Part shown: piece after piece, positions 13,352 to 27,200 of the stretch | Numbering within the stretch: the stretch's first letter is position 1 | Layout of the letters: each line of letters opens with the position of its first letter | Source: Cruorifilaria tuberocauda | Lineage: Eukaryota; Nematoda; Chromadorea; Rhabditida; Onchocercidae | DNA length: 64,000 nt | Reading direction: 5' to 3' | Assembly (NCBI GenBank): GCA_013365365.1 | Contig: JABVXU010000015.1 | Coordinates: 62,001-126,000, forward strand | Position numbers and translations under genes: made by a program | Notes under the pieces: model-generated | Databases searched by the model: none | What the model was told of the DNA's origin: nothing | The model's input: the letters and a program-made list of their open reading frames with translations, nothing else

Positions 13352-16300
13352 ATGGAAGATAGGTTAAACGTAATTGGAAATGCGTTGGAGGCTATTTACA
13401 ATACTGCGGTTAGTAATGAACAGCGATCAGCTGCGTCTCAGGTTGGTGAAGGTTCTTCGCTGTTTACACTTTGCTTGATACCTACATTATTCTTTTGTAC
13501 ACCGATGTACTGGGATTTCGCACAATACATGAAATTGTAATGATTTTATCTGGATTGTAAAAGAAATCTACCACTTATCAGGTTGTTAACGGATAACTGA
13601 GTTTTAATGCCCTCATGTGTAAAACATGAGTGAATAGGGGTAGAGCTTAAAGTCATATTTTATAAATTATTTTGGTGGAAGTGAACAAAAGATAATGGTG
13701 AAACAGAAAAGCATCAAATCATTGAATTAAGATAACTTCTTCGCAGTACTGTAAAAATGGATCCTGTTGTGATAGTTTAGTTTTATTGTGAATTTTAGCT
13801 AAAAAAAAGAATAAAAATTGATTGTCTTTGACGATTTTTATCATGAAGAAAGGGTAGCAATGCCTCAATTACTACTGAATGCAGACTTTATCGAGATTTT
13901 GAAGATGAACAAAAATATTGTTTCTGCTAGATAGTTCAAATCAGTGGTTAAGCTGACGCATGTAATTCTCATATATTCGTATGGATTACAACCACTGAAC
14001 TTATACCTGTACCAAAGGATCATTTAGAATAGTCCAATTTAATCATCTGAAATTGGTCATTCCGAATCATCTAACCATCTTGTTATTATTCAAGGTTATC
14101 GAATCAGTAAAAGAATTGTCTCCTACTGATGTAGAACAGATTGCTTATGCATTGATCTCGAAGAAGGACCTCATCCTTGCTCGAACAGGCTGGAATTTCC
14201 TTGAACATGTTATTAAGTAAGCTTTCTGTAATGACTGGCTGATTTTTTAACCTTTTGCAACTAAAATTTTAATCCTTCATTATATCAAATAAATTATATC
14301 AAATAACAGTGGTATTATAAAAAAAATTAACGAGGAATGCACTGGATTTCATCCGGTTGATGTACATCTATCATTTTTTTGAATGAACTAAAAATTGCTT
14401 TGCAGATTTAAATGGTTAGAAATAAATGATCAGTCACGCCTTACCATTCGATATACCTGTTTTGCTGCAATGAAATCGGACGCCATGATGCGGAATGAAT
14501 TAAGATGTGCTGCAGCACGATGCGTTGTTTTAATGATTGAGCATGAATGGCCTCAAAATTGGCCAGAACTTTTTGATCAGCTTGAAGATGTCAGTTTTTA
14601 TTACCCACAAGAAACGCATTTCGAATTTTCTTGTTGGATTTGAGGTTTAAATGGTTTTGAAGAGCTTATTAAAATAGTATAAATAACATGTGTGTTTTTT
14701 ATTGCAGCCTCGTTATTCAATGTTGTGATAATTGTTGCATGTTATTTTAGGTTGCTTCTGTATCTGCAACTCATGCTCAAATCCCATTTATTACACTGCA
14801 GCTTTTAGTCGAGAATGTAATTACTCTCGTAACTATTGAAAACATTTCTAGAAGGAAAGATCTTAATAATGCTATTGCTTCCAACATACCGCGCATATTG
14901 CATTTCATCCGTTATGCGTTGCATGAATGTTCTTTTGAATCATCAGGTGTTTAGTAATTTTATTCTTATTTTATATTATTTAGGTTGGAAATTTATGATC
15001 TTTTGAAATTATCATACTTGTGTGCATCACTTACTACAATAAGGAAAAGTAGCTATTGAAAAACAAGAAAACAAGTTTAAGTTTTTAGACGAATCCTATT
15101 CCTTGATTCGTTCTGCTTTGGATTTGTTCGGTGAACTTGTTGAATGGCTGCCAGCTAATGTTTTAGAGCCTTATATCAATAATTTGTTATATACGGTTTG
15201 TTCGTTCCTTGAAACGCCTCAACATTGCATATATGAAGTGGTTCGTTAATTTTTTTCCATCAAAATTTCAGATGTCATTTTATCCAAAAAAATATTAATT
15301 TATATTTTTAATTGAATTATATTTCCACAAATTACTTCAGCATTTTTTTGGAGAAAATGTATGAAATACATGAACTTCATTTTCAGGCAGCGAAATGTTT
15401 GTGGAGAATTGCTTCGCGAAAGCAAGCAAAAAATGAAGAAAATCTTGTTGTCTTTGCTCTTTTCGATGATGTTCCAATGCGGTCAATTCTTAGAGCTGCA
15501 AAGTATGTTTATTCAGTAACTTGGTGAAATGTATGTTAGTTGGATATGCAAGGGTCTTCCACTTTGGTGAAAAATGTTCAAAAAAGAGATAAGTTTCAGG
15601 CATATTTAAGGATATGATTTGAAGAAATTGCAGATATGATGCAAAAAAGTACAAATAGGGGATAGCATGTTTTATCTTACGCTTGAATCCATCAAAGCGT
15701 TTCTAGTTTTAAAATAACTATTCAGTTCGGTGTTACATATAATGTTCATGTCACTCATCATCCGTATTATCCTGAATTTAGAAATATATTTGCATTAATT
15801 CATTATGTTTAGATTTTAAAGAAAAGTAGATTATATATTTTTCATGCAAAACTTTTTAGTCAAGCAGCAAGTGTTGGTGCTGATAATGTGGAGCATTATC
15901 GGTTTCTAAAAACCCTTTGCAATGTTTTATCCGCCTTAGGAATTCATTTAGCTGATGTTTGGACTCAACAACCGCCAAATTTTGGCATGTATCTAGCTGC
16001 CATTGAAGCATTTTTTTCGCATCCATCGCTAGTAAGTTATTACTTTTAATAAATGCTTTATTTACACTAACTATGTCACAAAATGATACACTGGTTGTAG
16101 AACATTTTATACATGATTTAAAGTTTCGAATATTCACATTTACTAAAATTACAGGAAAATATTTTATCAATATTCAAAAATCTCGATTGTTGCAGTATTT
16201 GAGAAACGAAGCGGTCGCTGTATTTGCTTCGTTAATAAATCACAATAAAATTGGGGATGACGAGATATTCAATGAATGTATTTGTCGTGTGATCATTTCC

Positions 16301-19300
16301 ACACCCAATTTATTGGAAAAAGTCGGCTATCCATCCCAAAATAACCATGAAACTTGTCGGTTTTCACAACATGATTATGATGACGATAACGACTTCTCTC
16401 ATGTCTTTACTCGTGAGATACAGTTTGACCAATAATTGCATATTCTGATTGCCTTAGTTTTCAATTTTTGCGAAGAATTAAGAAATCAGCAAACCACTGT
16501 GTGACCTAAGAATTTCGAAAGAGCAAACAACATGAACAGTAAAATGTCTTCAGAATTTCGTGACCGTTGTTTGAAAGTTATCCGTTCTTGTTGCACTGAA
16601 AAGCATATCGACTTGTTGATCAGTATTCTAGAGAAATGGTTTACCAGTCGATGTTTAGATCGTCCAGATTCAGGTGGACTTATTTTTTCTGTCGATTTTA
16701 TCAAAATCTATTTTCACATCGTTTATGCTTTCGTTTCGTTCTTATTTGCTTCCTACAGTTTTTCCGCACTATGCATAAAGTATTGTATTGGGGTAGTTCT
16801 GAACGGGCGGTACTGTACACTATACTGTATTTGAACTAACATTAATTCCAGTCATTACTGAAAATTTATGATAGATGATTTAGTAAAAGAAACCGAATGG
16901 GATGCAATGCAGCGGTTTTCAAAACTTGTTTTATGGGAATGTCACAACAGGAAGCTGCTGAAGCCTGTATGGTATTTAATTTCTAATCTCTTCTTACTCT
17001 ATTTCTTCGCTTTATTTTATCAGGTATCAAAGTTTCATTGATTAATTTTTCTTAGGACAATTACAAAACATTAAGTTCAGTATTTGATGGAATGCTGACA
17101 TTAATGGCAAATTATACTTCACCGCTATTAATGAACAACATCTTGTCTATGCTTTCGACGCTGTTGGTTACTGTTGGAAGGTATCCGCAATTACTTATTT
17201 CTCTTCTGTCTCAGGTAGTCTTTCATTGTAATCAATTACTTGACACGAAGTGTGATTTAATGCAAAATTAGTCATCTTATCGCTAAAAATATGGAAATTA
17301 ATAATAATAAGAAGAAAAATGCCGTCACCTGACGGAGTGTCACTATTAGAATTATTCATCGAGCACTTTCAGTTACGGCGACCTTTGACCGATAACGTTG
17401 ATGATGATATTGATGACAAATCTGTTAAGAGACATTGTATAGCTTTATTATTGAGGATAGTTACCATTTTTGCTGACGACATCAAGGTTTACTTTCTCAT
17501 TTTATTTATACTTTTGATTGGTAAATATAATTTCAAGATCGGAGCAACTAATATCAACTGCTCTATATCTGTTCAAAATACTTCCACGTTGTCATCATTT
17601 CAGGTTGTTTTTATTTCACTGTTTCAGGAACAAGCGGGAGTTATTTTGGAATTTTGTCTTACAATACGACCGTTTTTATCACTGATGCAGTTAGCTTCTT
17701 GTATGCAAGTAATTGCTGCATTAAGCAATCTTTGTGTCGACTTTGCAACACAAAATAATTTCCTTTCTAATGCTTTATCCGATTCTTTATGTTATTTTCT
17801 TCAAGCTGATATTCAGGAGTAAGTTTTAGCAGATTTAAAAGTTTTTCTCAATTATTCTACCTATTATTTTAGTTTCAATGTTTTCGAAATAAAATTTTTT
17901 ATTTATTAAGTTTACCGAAAATTCAAAAGATCAATTGCAGAGTTTTTCAAAGTGATTTGGCATTCTTGACTTTTTTTGGATTCACTTTTCCTGCACCAGC
18001 AAGTATTGCGGAAGCAGCAACATCGTCTTTCATGCTCAGTCGTCGAAGGGTCACTTTTATTCAATTCCTTGCCGTATTGAATAGAACTTCTTTTTTTTAA
18101 TTTTTTCAATTTTAATTTACAAATTATAGTTTCGAGCACATTTATCGACTCTGGAGGGAATAATGGCGCAGACTCAGTCGGTCGCTCCTCCTTTTCATCC
18201 CGCCTACAGTGCTTTTCGACCAATTTTACCAGCAATATTTTTGTTAGCGAAGTAAGTTTTTCCAACTGCTATTGAATTTCAGGAGTAAGATTACAAATAA
18301 TTATAACGATTAAATGTGATGAGATATTAAATTTTGTAAAAAAGTTTCTCTCTCATTAAAATTACCTGAACATAGATTTATATCGTAGAAATATGAAATG
18401 GGTTAGTTGCAGCAGATAAAAATATTTTAGAGAGAGTTATGTTTCACATTACCGATAACATTCATTTCCATGAATAATTCTAGTAAAAGAATTATTCACT
18501 TTGAGTTTGTTAGTGATTCTCTTAGATAATTCTATTATCCCTCTTAAATCAATTATTTGTCGCAAACCGAAAATTTTTACATTAAATATTCGGGTATAAT
18601 TTCAGAATAGCAATAAATTTTCATCGATTTTATAAAACAGAAATACATGAGTAAACAAAAGTAAGAAAAAGTGAATAAGATGGTGGTCATTAGCGTCATT
18701 CACTGTTAATGTGTCTCATAAAAATATAGCATTTAATAAAGAAATGCATTTCTTTATTAAATTTTTTGGCTTCTTGTTTGAATTCACATCCAATTTCGAA
18801 TTTAATTTTCGTTATCAGTTGCTCTTATAAATCTTTCGCGATTTTTATATTTATGAAAGCATCGAAAATACCCTTCGTTTGTTGAAGGGAATCTTTAGTT
18901 GTTTTCCATTTCAGGCGTTTAAATTCGTTATATGATCCAAAAAATGCGAGCGTTATACACATTTCGTATGGCCCTTTATCCATTTTTGAAATTACCACTA
19001 GTGAACGACAACAATTATTGACACGTGAGATGTTTATTTTTTTATTAATGGTTGTGAGTTCTTCAGCATGATCTATCTGAAGGCTTCTCTTGTTCGCAAA
19101 TTAGTATTTTTAATACTTCCTAATTTATATACAGTTGACTTATTTTATTTCATTCTTTCTCTTTGTTAACTTATTATCCCCTATTGTTTAAAACATTTGT
19201 TTTCTAAAGTTCAGTTTTCAGCAATCGAATCATGCATATCATCAACTGCTCGAATTTCATCCGATGATCCAGGGACTCATGCTCGTGCCTTCATTTTTGA

Positions 19301-21866
19301 TGTTACAGAAAGAGTGCAAGTTTTCTTTTCAGTTCATCTGCTTACAAATTTTAACAATAGTGTAAATTCAAGAAACTTCACGCTGTATGAAATTTCTTTT
19401 CAGGCAAACTTTAATAGGATATTTTGCTAGTAAAGCAGCGAAGCAGCTATTTTTTGATTCAGAAATCAACACTTGGGCATTGTTTCTTTCTTGTCATCTC
19501 ACCTTTGTTCCCGATTTCCGATTAAGATTTTGGTTGCGAAGAACTTGGTATTCTACATTAATTGAAATTAAATGTTGCAATTAAATTCATTTATTGAGAA
19601 CTTTGGACTTAATTTTCAAGTAATTTTGATAAAGGAATATAGTAGAGACATAACAATAAATTTTTTCAAGGAAACCATTTTTATGCGCATGTCCAGAAAT
19701 TGCATATCATAATGTTAGGCATCTGTTATTGGTAGTGATTGAAGAGTTGAACAAGCGCTTACAGAGTAGATGGGAGCAACTCGCAGCTTGCGAATGTGGT
19801 TAATCTTTTCAAATGTCTCTTTACTTTTTAATCATTAATTTCTATTGTATTATTGAGCTACAAATACATGTTTTTTTCAAAGAACTACTCAAGTTTTCTT
19901 CAATACCCCATTACTAATTATGCTATTTGCAGCAAAAGATGATGAACCTTCTCAGGAACAACTATTAGCTGAACATATGGCTTGCATTTTAACGCGGGAA
20001 TGCTCCATCCTTTTGCGGGATTTATTCGGTATTTCGGACACGGGTAAGAAATTTATGAAAGATTTAATTTATGAAAGTTTCCAGTTAGAGCTTGTTTAAT
20101 TACGATTATTGTCCACTAAAGTTTGTTATTACAGGTGATAAAATCGAAGAAGGATCCCGCATAAAAAACTGTTTTTTAAAAGACGAGGCTCGTTATCCAT
20201 TCGTTATTTAAAATTTTAATACCTTATGCATAGATGATACGAAGTTATATCATAATTTTTTTGAAAAGTTTTGCGAGCATTATTCCACTGTCAACTGAAA
20301 ATTATTAAAGTCATTTCGCTAAAACTAAAATTATTTTTTTAAATTTAAATATAATTTCTAATGTGATATTTTGTGTGGTTTTCTGACTGGTTGCGAATAA
20401 TATTTCGGATTATATCTGTTGTATTTCTGTCGATAAACTTAAAGTATTGGCTATCTTTAGGAATGTTTTTTCAGGAAGTAATAGGAAAAATCGTTGAATG
20501 CATGTTTTTGTGCCTAACCTATCGCGATGCAACTTCAGTGATTCGGATAATGCCTGTTTGTAAGAATGTCATCGAAAATGTTCGTTCTAAACCATTTTAG
20601 TTTTTGATCTACTGATTTCATTATCTGTTGTTTCATCCAAAAAGTGAGAGATTATTTTAGAGAGGTCTTCGGAAATAAATTTACTATCTTCGTTCTTTTT
20701 CAGTTAAATGAAAGATGTAGTGAAGAAATAGCTGTCTTCATGCTTGTTCAAAGTATCCAGAGTTTACAAATTCATGGTTCAGATGAATTAGCTCTCACTC
20801 ATCTCTTGTCTCTTGTTTTTTTTATTTACTCTTCTTTGGTGAGTTGCATTATTTACTCTTTACTCGATATACATGTATATATATGCCAAGTGATGGTATA
20901 CTATGTATTATACGAGAAATTTGAAAGATATATACATCTTCAAATTTTTCGTATGGTGCATGTATTTGATAAAGAAGGGAATGCATAAAGCGTATATTTG
21001 ATAGAGAAGAAAGGAATGCATGAAGCTCATGCAGGATATTAGACAGTTTTCATATAATGTCCGTTTTAAAATTACTTCCTTTCATGCATTTCAACTGTGA
21101 AGATTTTATGTATGGAGCTGCGAATGCGTTATTTGTATCAGTTAGTTATGTTAGTATTTCATGAATTTTGTAAGGCAGAAACATTTTTTGCAGAGAGAGC
21201 GGTTCTCCAGTCTATCTCAGGTGTTGCAGCAAGTACCAGAGTGTTCTATAGAAGATGTAGAAAGGTTGGATCGACGGATTGCATCTATGAAGTGTAACAA
21301 AGACTTTGCAAATGAAAGAATGAAAAGAGAAATCATGAAAAAATTACTACGAGCTGTGATAGCGGCTAGTCTTTTATAACCTTTTCGAAACCAGTTGTAT
21401 TGGTTTTTGACATCTCTGTTAGTTAGTACTCGGCCTGCTGAATCTTGCTTTTAATCATGCTATTTCTGTTACTGAAATTGATTATTTTCAAAGTATTTTC
21501 ACTGTCTTTAAATTAATTTTTATTGATCTTTGTATAAAACGTTAACAATCTGCTGGAAGAATAAAGGAAATGAAGGTTTTAGGAACTAATTCAAACATTT
21601 AGACAAAACTATTTTCTCTCTGCTTCGAATATGGTTGGAATATTGATGAATCATGCAATTAGGTTGAAAATATAGTTTTAGTTTCAGCCTTCGTTCTTTT
21701 TAGCTGTACTTTTTTGTGTGATCTGTATTTCAGTATATTTCAGACTTCAATCGGTGAGCAGCACAGAAGACCAGTCCATCTCCGTTCACTACCTCCTATT
21801 CCAAGAAACAAGGAACGTTCTGAAGAGCGTTTCACAGACTTGGGATTTGTATTCGGCGATATCTAA
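13352..21866 (+). CDS. xpo5: Exportin-5 (RanGTP-dependent pre-miRNA/dsRNA nuclear export receptor)
   Basis: Importin-beta-family karyopherin that in animals exports hairpin RNAs. Twenty-five exons join in phase to about 1130 aa (human about 1200): 13352-13441, 14095-14216, 14406-14589, 14751-14946, 15053-15237, 15387-15502, 15860-16031, 16196-16412, 16554-16673, 16875-16966, 17056-17214, 17373-17486, 17628-17818, 17941-18073, 18130-18251, 18915-19024, 19222-19315, 19404-19547, 19671-19798, 19933-20043, 20135-20202, 20475-20579, 20704-20838, 21194-21355, 21744-21866. Family hallmarks run end to end: LEHVIKFKW, EWPQNWPELFDQLED, SRKQAKNEENLV, YRFLKTLCNVLSALG, NFGMYL, VGYPSQN followed by DDDNDF, LQIHG, and IGEQHRRPVHLRSLP at the C terminus. 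The intron after 19315 uses a GC donor. Exons 10, 12, 15 and the last junction (21355/21744) are the least certain. Human similarity at both ends argues against exportin-1 or -T. Confidence 0.93.
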
Positions 21867-22161
21867 TTTTACGAGCTTTATTCATTATGTACCTGTAAAT
21901 TAAATTTGTGAAGAATATGCAAACATAAACTTATTCATACTGCAAGTTATAACGCACTAATGAATTGCGCAACTACATACTTTTGACTCCGTGTATCACA
22001 TCTCTTGGCTTGCAATAATTTTGTAGAGGCTTGTGAGGAAATAATTATATTTAGAGAATTTCATATTTTTTAAAATTAATAGATCGGTTACAAATTATGA
22101 AGTGTACATTCTTCTATTTAATGTGTCGAGTCTATCATTTTGAGCAAAAAGCTGTTCAATA

Positions 22162-22178
22162 TTTATTCAACATTTATT
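22162..22178 (-). terminator. Candidate poly(A) signals for the minus-strand gene at 22221-23031
   Basis: Two AATAAA hexamers on the minus strand (tttatt at 22162-22167 and 22173-22178) lie 43-59 bp beyond the stop codon. They fit the 3' end of the coiled-coil gene, in the 350 bp between it and the convergent exportin-5 gene. Confidence 0.5.
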
Positions 22179-22220
22179 CTTCAATATTACAAAGAAGTGA
22201 AACATACAAAAACAAACCAT

Positions 22221-23031
22221 TCAAGAGAAATTTTTTGATGTATTATTTGCGATAGCTCGTAAATTTTGCTTGCAACATGCGATCACTTTCTCTACCTTAA
22301 CGTTTGGTTTCATAGGTGTAGTAGCTGCAGAACAAATCATTTTGTTGTGCATTTCAAACCATTTCATTATTTCTACCATAAGATATGATAGAAGGTATTG
22401 GAGATCTTCTCGAAGGCAAGGAGATGATGATGCAATCTTTTGAAACGGCCAATCAGCTGTAGCAAAGTCGTTCAGCATATCGGTAGCTTCCTCAATTTGT
22501 TTCCATTGTTCGAACAGTTTGCTAGCAATAACATCTATTTCAAGCTCGATTTGTGCCATTAATCGTGATTGCCAGTTTAATGAATGTAGCATTAGGGATG
22601 TGTACCGTGACATCTGGAAGGTATAAAGAATAACTGACTTTTAACGACCATATGTATTTATAATCTCTTAAAAATTCATATAACAGTAATTCCAAAGCCC
22701 ACTGTCACAATTACAATAAAGACGTAGCGAAGCTTCTAGAGATATTACGTGCAACGAGCACCTAATTAAGAAATCACCAGAATATTGTCGATTTCGGCTT
22801 GAAATTTTCCTGGATCAAGTTGAACCCAGAGCATATCGCAAGATAAAACAGCTTTGAAGGACATACATGATACACTTAATGGCCTTAACGATGTAGATTA
22901 TTAATGCTCATGTTAAATATTGCCTTTTTTGTAGCTTCTAATTGCGCACTGAGATTCCTCCACATATCAACGAGATTGGCTATATTATTGATGCATTTTT
23001 CGATTTTATGAACTTCATTCAGACACTCCAT
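22221..23031 (-). CDS. Unrecognised coiled-coil/helical protein
   Basis: I do not recognise this protein. Three exons join in phase: 23031-22890, 22851-22778 and 22613-22221, giving 202 aa. It looks almost wholly alpha-helical: an amphipathic N-terminal stretch (NEVHKIEKCINNIANLV), an aromatic-rich middle (CDMLWVQLDPGKF) and a long C-terminal helical region rich in Leu, Ile, Gln and Glu (IELEIDVIASKLFEQWKQ). No membrane segment or signal peptide is visible. The size and helical character resemble small subunits of tethering, spindle or BLOC/BORC-type complexes, but that is only an impression. The last exon is the best supported, as an open frame of 131 codons. The first intron would be only 38 bp, which is short and lowers confidence. 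A further 5' exon is possible at 23062-23265, but an in-frame stop blocks simple read-through. Confidence 0.5.
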
Positions 23032-24206
23032 TTTCACCCGTAAAGATATTTCCCGGCGTCATCACTTCCACAAAACCATCCGAAAGTAAGGCTCAGAGAT
23101 TTCTGAAAGTAAATTCGGTGAATCCTTTCTTCCAGCTGCTTCGTACCTCCGTCCAGTCGTGACTGCTGTAAAACCTGTCTTGACATTTATGTAATTCGGT
23201 GGTGAAGTTGAAAATTTAGTTAAGGATGCCTCGGGCATTGTCAGATGATGAAAAACCTTTATCAAAATAGTGCCGTCACTCTTTACCTTTTTCTTTCCAT
23301 CTTGTTACTTTACAAACTCATTCTCTATCGAAGAATTGACATAATTTTCAGACCTACTGAGTATTACTGATCTATCGAAGGTTCCTGCGCAATAGCTCAT
23401 TTGTTGGTCAATTTTCAAACCACCTGGTTCTCGTTAACAGATTTTGAAATCAACGGTCCATATTGTTTTTCTTGCATATCTCTCACCATTCAATTATTTG
23501 ATTGTCCAGTTTTATAGCATTAACAACTAAATTTGGGAAAAGTATATATATGTGAATTGGTTCATCAGGTACACACTGTTTTATTATCATAGTAAAGTTT
23601 ATAACTGCAAACAACAGAGGCACAAGTAATCAATTCTCTGTTGCTATCCTGTAAATTCAGTCACATTATCATTTGTCACATATATTTCAACGACATAATT
23701 TTAAAATCGTTTCTTCTACTCGACTTTTTTTAAATAAATGATTTCGACGAACTGAATAATAGCACAAATATGACTTTAAAATTTTTTAAGTATTATTTCA
23801 GAGAGAACCGATAGTTGACAAGTGAGGAAGATTATTTATAAATCAGTCATAAATAAATGGGTGAACTAATGGCCTGTCCCGATAAATATGGTATATCAAT
23901 CACGTCAAATATGCACGAATCCTTTTTTGTAGGTACATAATAAATTATACAAAACGAAGTTGGTTTAGACAATCAGTGATACATTGCTTTCAAATATTTA
24001 AGACATCCTCCTATTCTAAGTAATTACTTGAAGCAAATTTCATCATATCACTAATTTTTTCTTTAATCAGAAATTCTAAAAGTAATAATTTCTGCAACAA
24101 CCGCTAACACTTCAAAAAAGCAATAGAAACTTCAATTCCTTTGATTCTTTTAGTTTTTCTCCCTCCATCTTCTGCGAAAAGGAAATGTGATTCAACTGAT
24201 TGCTTT
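23032..24206. other. Intergenic region between two minus-strand genes
   Basis: On the minus strand there are two open stretches, about 23400-23310 (starting MSYCAGTFDRS and ending at a gtaaag donor) and 23265-23062 (MPEASLTKFSTSPPNY...), which could be 5' exons of the coiled-coil gene. A stop codon near 23070 prevents direct joining to the ATG at 23031, and I found no convincing acceptor. The rest is AT-rich and shows nothing. Confidence 0.3.
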
Positions 24207-27200
24207 TCAGGTTTGTGAAACAAAATTTGGGTTCTGTACTTCCATATCACCTGTTGGCGCTAAACCAGGGCATTCATATACCGAAAAATTGTTTTCATCA
24301 TCGGACGTTTCACTGCTTTCATAAGCATCCGGAACAGTTATTGTTCCATTTTCACCTGATATTATCTTTTGTTTCGCTTGCTGATAGTGATGTAGCTGGG
24401 CCTAAAAATTTCACTGGCAGAATAAACTAACACGAAATATGATAAAAATATATCAGTGGCTTCATTAACCTTAAGTAATTAATTAATGACACTGTCATTT
24501 TCTCTCAAAATCCAAAATAATCAATATCTCTCCAATATTCACCAATCAATTCTTTCTTACTTTTTAATTTCATACATTTCTGCATGCTATTTAGAGAGAC
24601 TGTTTTTTTTAAACACTTTTTTAATATTTAATCAGCATTCAGTTTCGTTTGAATTGTTTGAAATCAACAAAATTATTTAAAATCCGTAATTGTATTAGCA
24701 TTGATTGAAAGCACATAAATAAAAATTACGATTACATTTTATGACTATTTAATCATCAATTTTTCCAAATACGGAAAATTGATGTATATTTTAGAATAAT
24801 TTCAAACCAATATTCATGTTTATTAATAACTAAATTACTTTTCAACATACCTTGTATGCCAGTCCTTCATCACCACCCTTTTTTTTCTTGCTTTTTCCAG
24901 GACCGGTAGGTGCGTATGTGAAATCACAACTATCAGTCGCAGATTTCTCGGATCGATCTCTAACATTTCGTCAAATGAAGTGCAAAAAGAAAAAAAATAT
25001 TTAAAAAAATGCATACGAAACAAATAAAATTTAAAAATACTGAAAAGCTTGTAAATCAAATATAATTCACTTGGTAAAGACAACTCTTCTGGCATACTAA
25101 ACGTTAGAATAAAATTTATCGGACTTACTTGAAAAAATAGTAACTGCCAGTTGCAATTCCAACTACCACTGCTAACATGGAAATTGTTGCTACACCTGAA
25201 AAAAAAATTCACAAATGGTTTTAGTGAAGAAACTTTGCTAAGAAAGTCATCCATGTGACAAATATAAGTCGGATATCTTTCAGATAAATTTGTCAAATTT
25301 CATTTCAAATTTTCAAAAAAAGTGAAGGAAAGCAAGTGTGTGGTAACTAAAGATTAAAAAAATAAAATAGCGATTATTAAACAGAACTAGAAGGTTTCTA
25401 GTTCTACTTGAAATTGCTGGATGTCAAAATCAACGAAACTGTTACTTTAATATATTTAAGTTTCTCTAAAGAGACTCATCAGAATAACTGTCTGTCTTTC
25501 AAGTTATTGGTGATTTCGGAATAAAATGCCTGATTAAAAAAATTGAATTTTTGACGGTGAAATGAAGATGGGCAATAGTAGCATACCTAAAGTCAGGAAA
25601 TTACCGAGATGAAGCACTGGTTTGAAGTTAGTTTTTCGGACTGTTTGATGTTCTTCCACCCGTTTCTTCAATATTTCCCCATGCTTAATCTGATTTGAAA
25701 CTTTCGGTTCAATGAATTCCACATATTCACTTTGTCCTTTTTTCTGTGCTACCACCAGTTTTGTCTCTCTTTCTTTCGCGGCTGCACTTTCTGCATTTTC
25801 AATATCGATCTCATACATATCGTTGCTCTCTGGCTCGCTGTATTCGTTATCGTAGGCTGGAAAATCATGCTATATTCATATAAGCATATTATGCATATAA
25901 GGCTTTCTACATAAAACTTTGTTCACCTTTGTTAAAGTATTTCACAAGAATTTAACAAGAATTGAGCTCCAAAAAAATATTCAGATTCAAGACATCATCG
26001 AATCTCTCTCTTTGAACCATTCGATGTCATTTTTTTGAATTTTATTAGTTGTGGAGCTGTCAAAATTTGAGATTAGAAGTTGACCGCAGTAAGGTAAAAA
26101 AAAGATAGTCGAAAACGTTTAAATATAATTTCGTCCAACACGGTTGGATTACGAGTGAGTATTAAAATGATTTATTCTATGTGGATAATTAATTATTCTT
26201 GTATTTCTTAACTGAATCACAATGAAATAGAAAAAAACGGCAATAACTAACGAGATTGCTGCTTGTCTCTATTAGCTCGTGCTAACATATTCATTAATGT
26301 TGCTATCTTTTGATCGTTGTCATATCGTAATAAATGCGGTTCATTTTCTGAAATACGGTCATCATAAACGATACTTTGGTTTGAACAGTAGCTTTTTTTG
26401 ATGTTTATTTGAAGTTTCTTGAATTTCCAAACTTGGAAATTCAATTATCTTGGAGATTTCATGAGAAGCAGTTCTAACTTTCAACCAATTATTACTAATT
26501 TTTTGAAAAAAACTACCAGAAAAAACGTTTCCATAGAATTTCAGATCTTTTATAATTCCACTTAATGAAATACTTAATTGAAAGCACTTAATCTTATGCT
26601 AATAGCGCTTATTAGAAAACTGATTTCTGTTACTAATTAATAACATATAGCACAGCATATGTAACTTCAATACACTCAAAGCTTTACATGAGAAATAATG
26701 CTAATTACTTCACTGATATGAAGAAATGATATTTTCCAAAATACTTTTAAACAATGAAACTGTATGAGCCATGAAAATCAGGATTAAATTAAGGGAAAAA
26801 AACTTGATGTGATTAATGAATAGAAAAAATGAACAGACGAGGTATAATAAATTTAAATTAAAAGTAATATATGAAGTGCTCGCACGTAAACACACACAAA
26901 CAAAAAACCAGAAATTCACAAAACAAGCAGATACATTCGAAAAATTTATTTTGTCAATCTCGAAGAATTTCCTTTACTCTTCTTTCTAGGATATTTAATG
27001 ACATTGCAATTAGTTCTTCTTTCAAAGAAGGATTAAAATCTTTTTAAAAGATCAAAATAATATTTTTAAATAGTACCAGGAATCAGGAACAATTTTGGAA
27101 GGATACTAAAATATTGCAAGCTTATTCGTTTTATTTTTTCTACTTTATTGGTTAAATCAAATAAAATTAAAGATTAAATTAAAATTAATTAATAGAGATG

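Noticed and set aside
16901..16980. Alternative frame MGMSQQEAAEACM in exportin-5 exon 10
   Set aside because: The other frame (TEWDAMQRFSKLVL) aligns with the family and keeps phase on both sides.
17912..18265. 117-codon minus-strand open frame
   Set aside because: It overlaps exportin-5 exons 14-15 antisense; the plus-strand reading matches the family.
24835..25296. 153-codon minus-strand open frame
   Set aside because: It overlaps the cab-1 membrane-helix and stop-transfer exons in the wrong frame and runs through introns.
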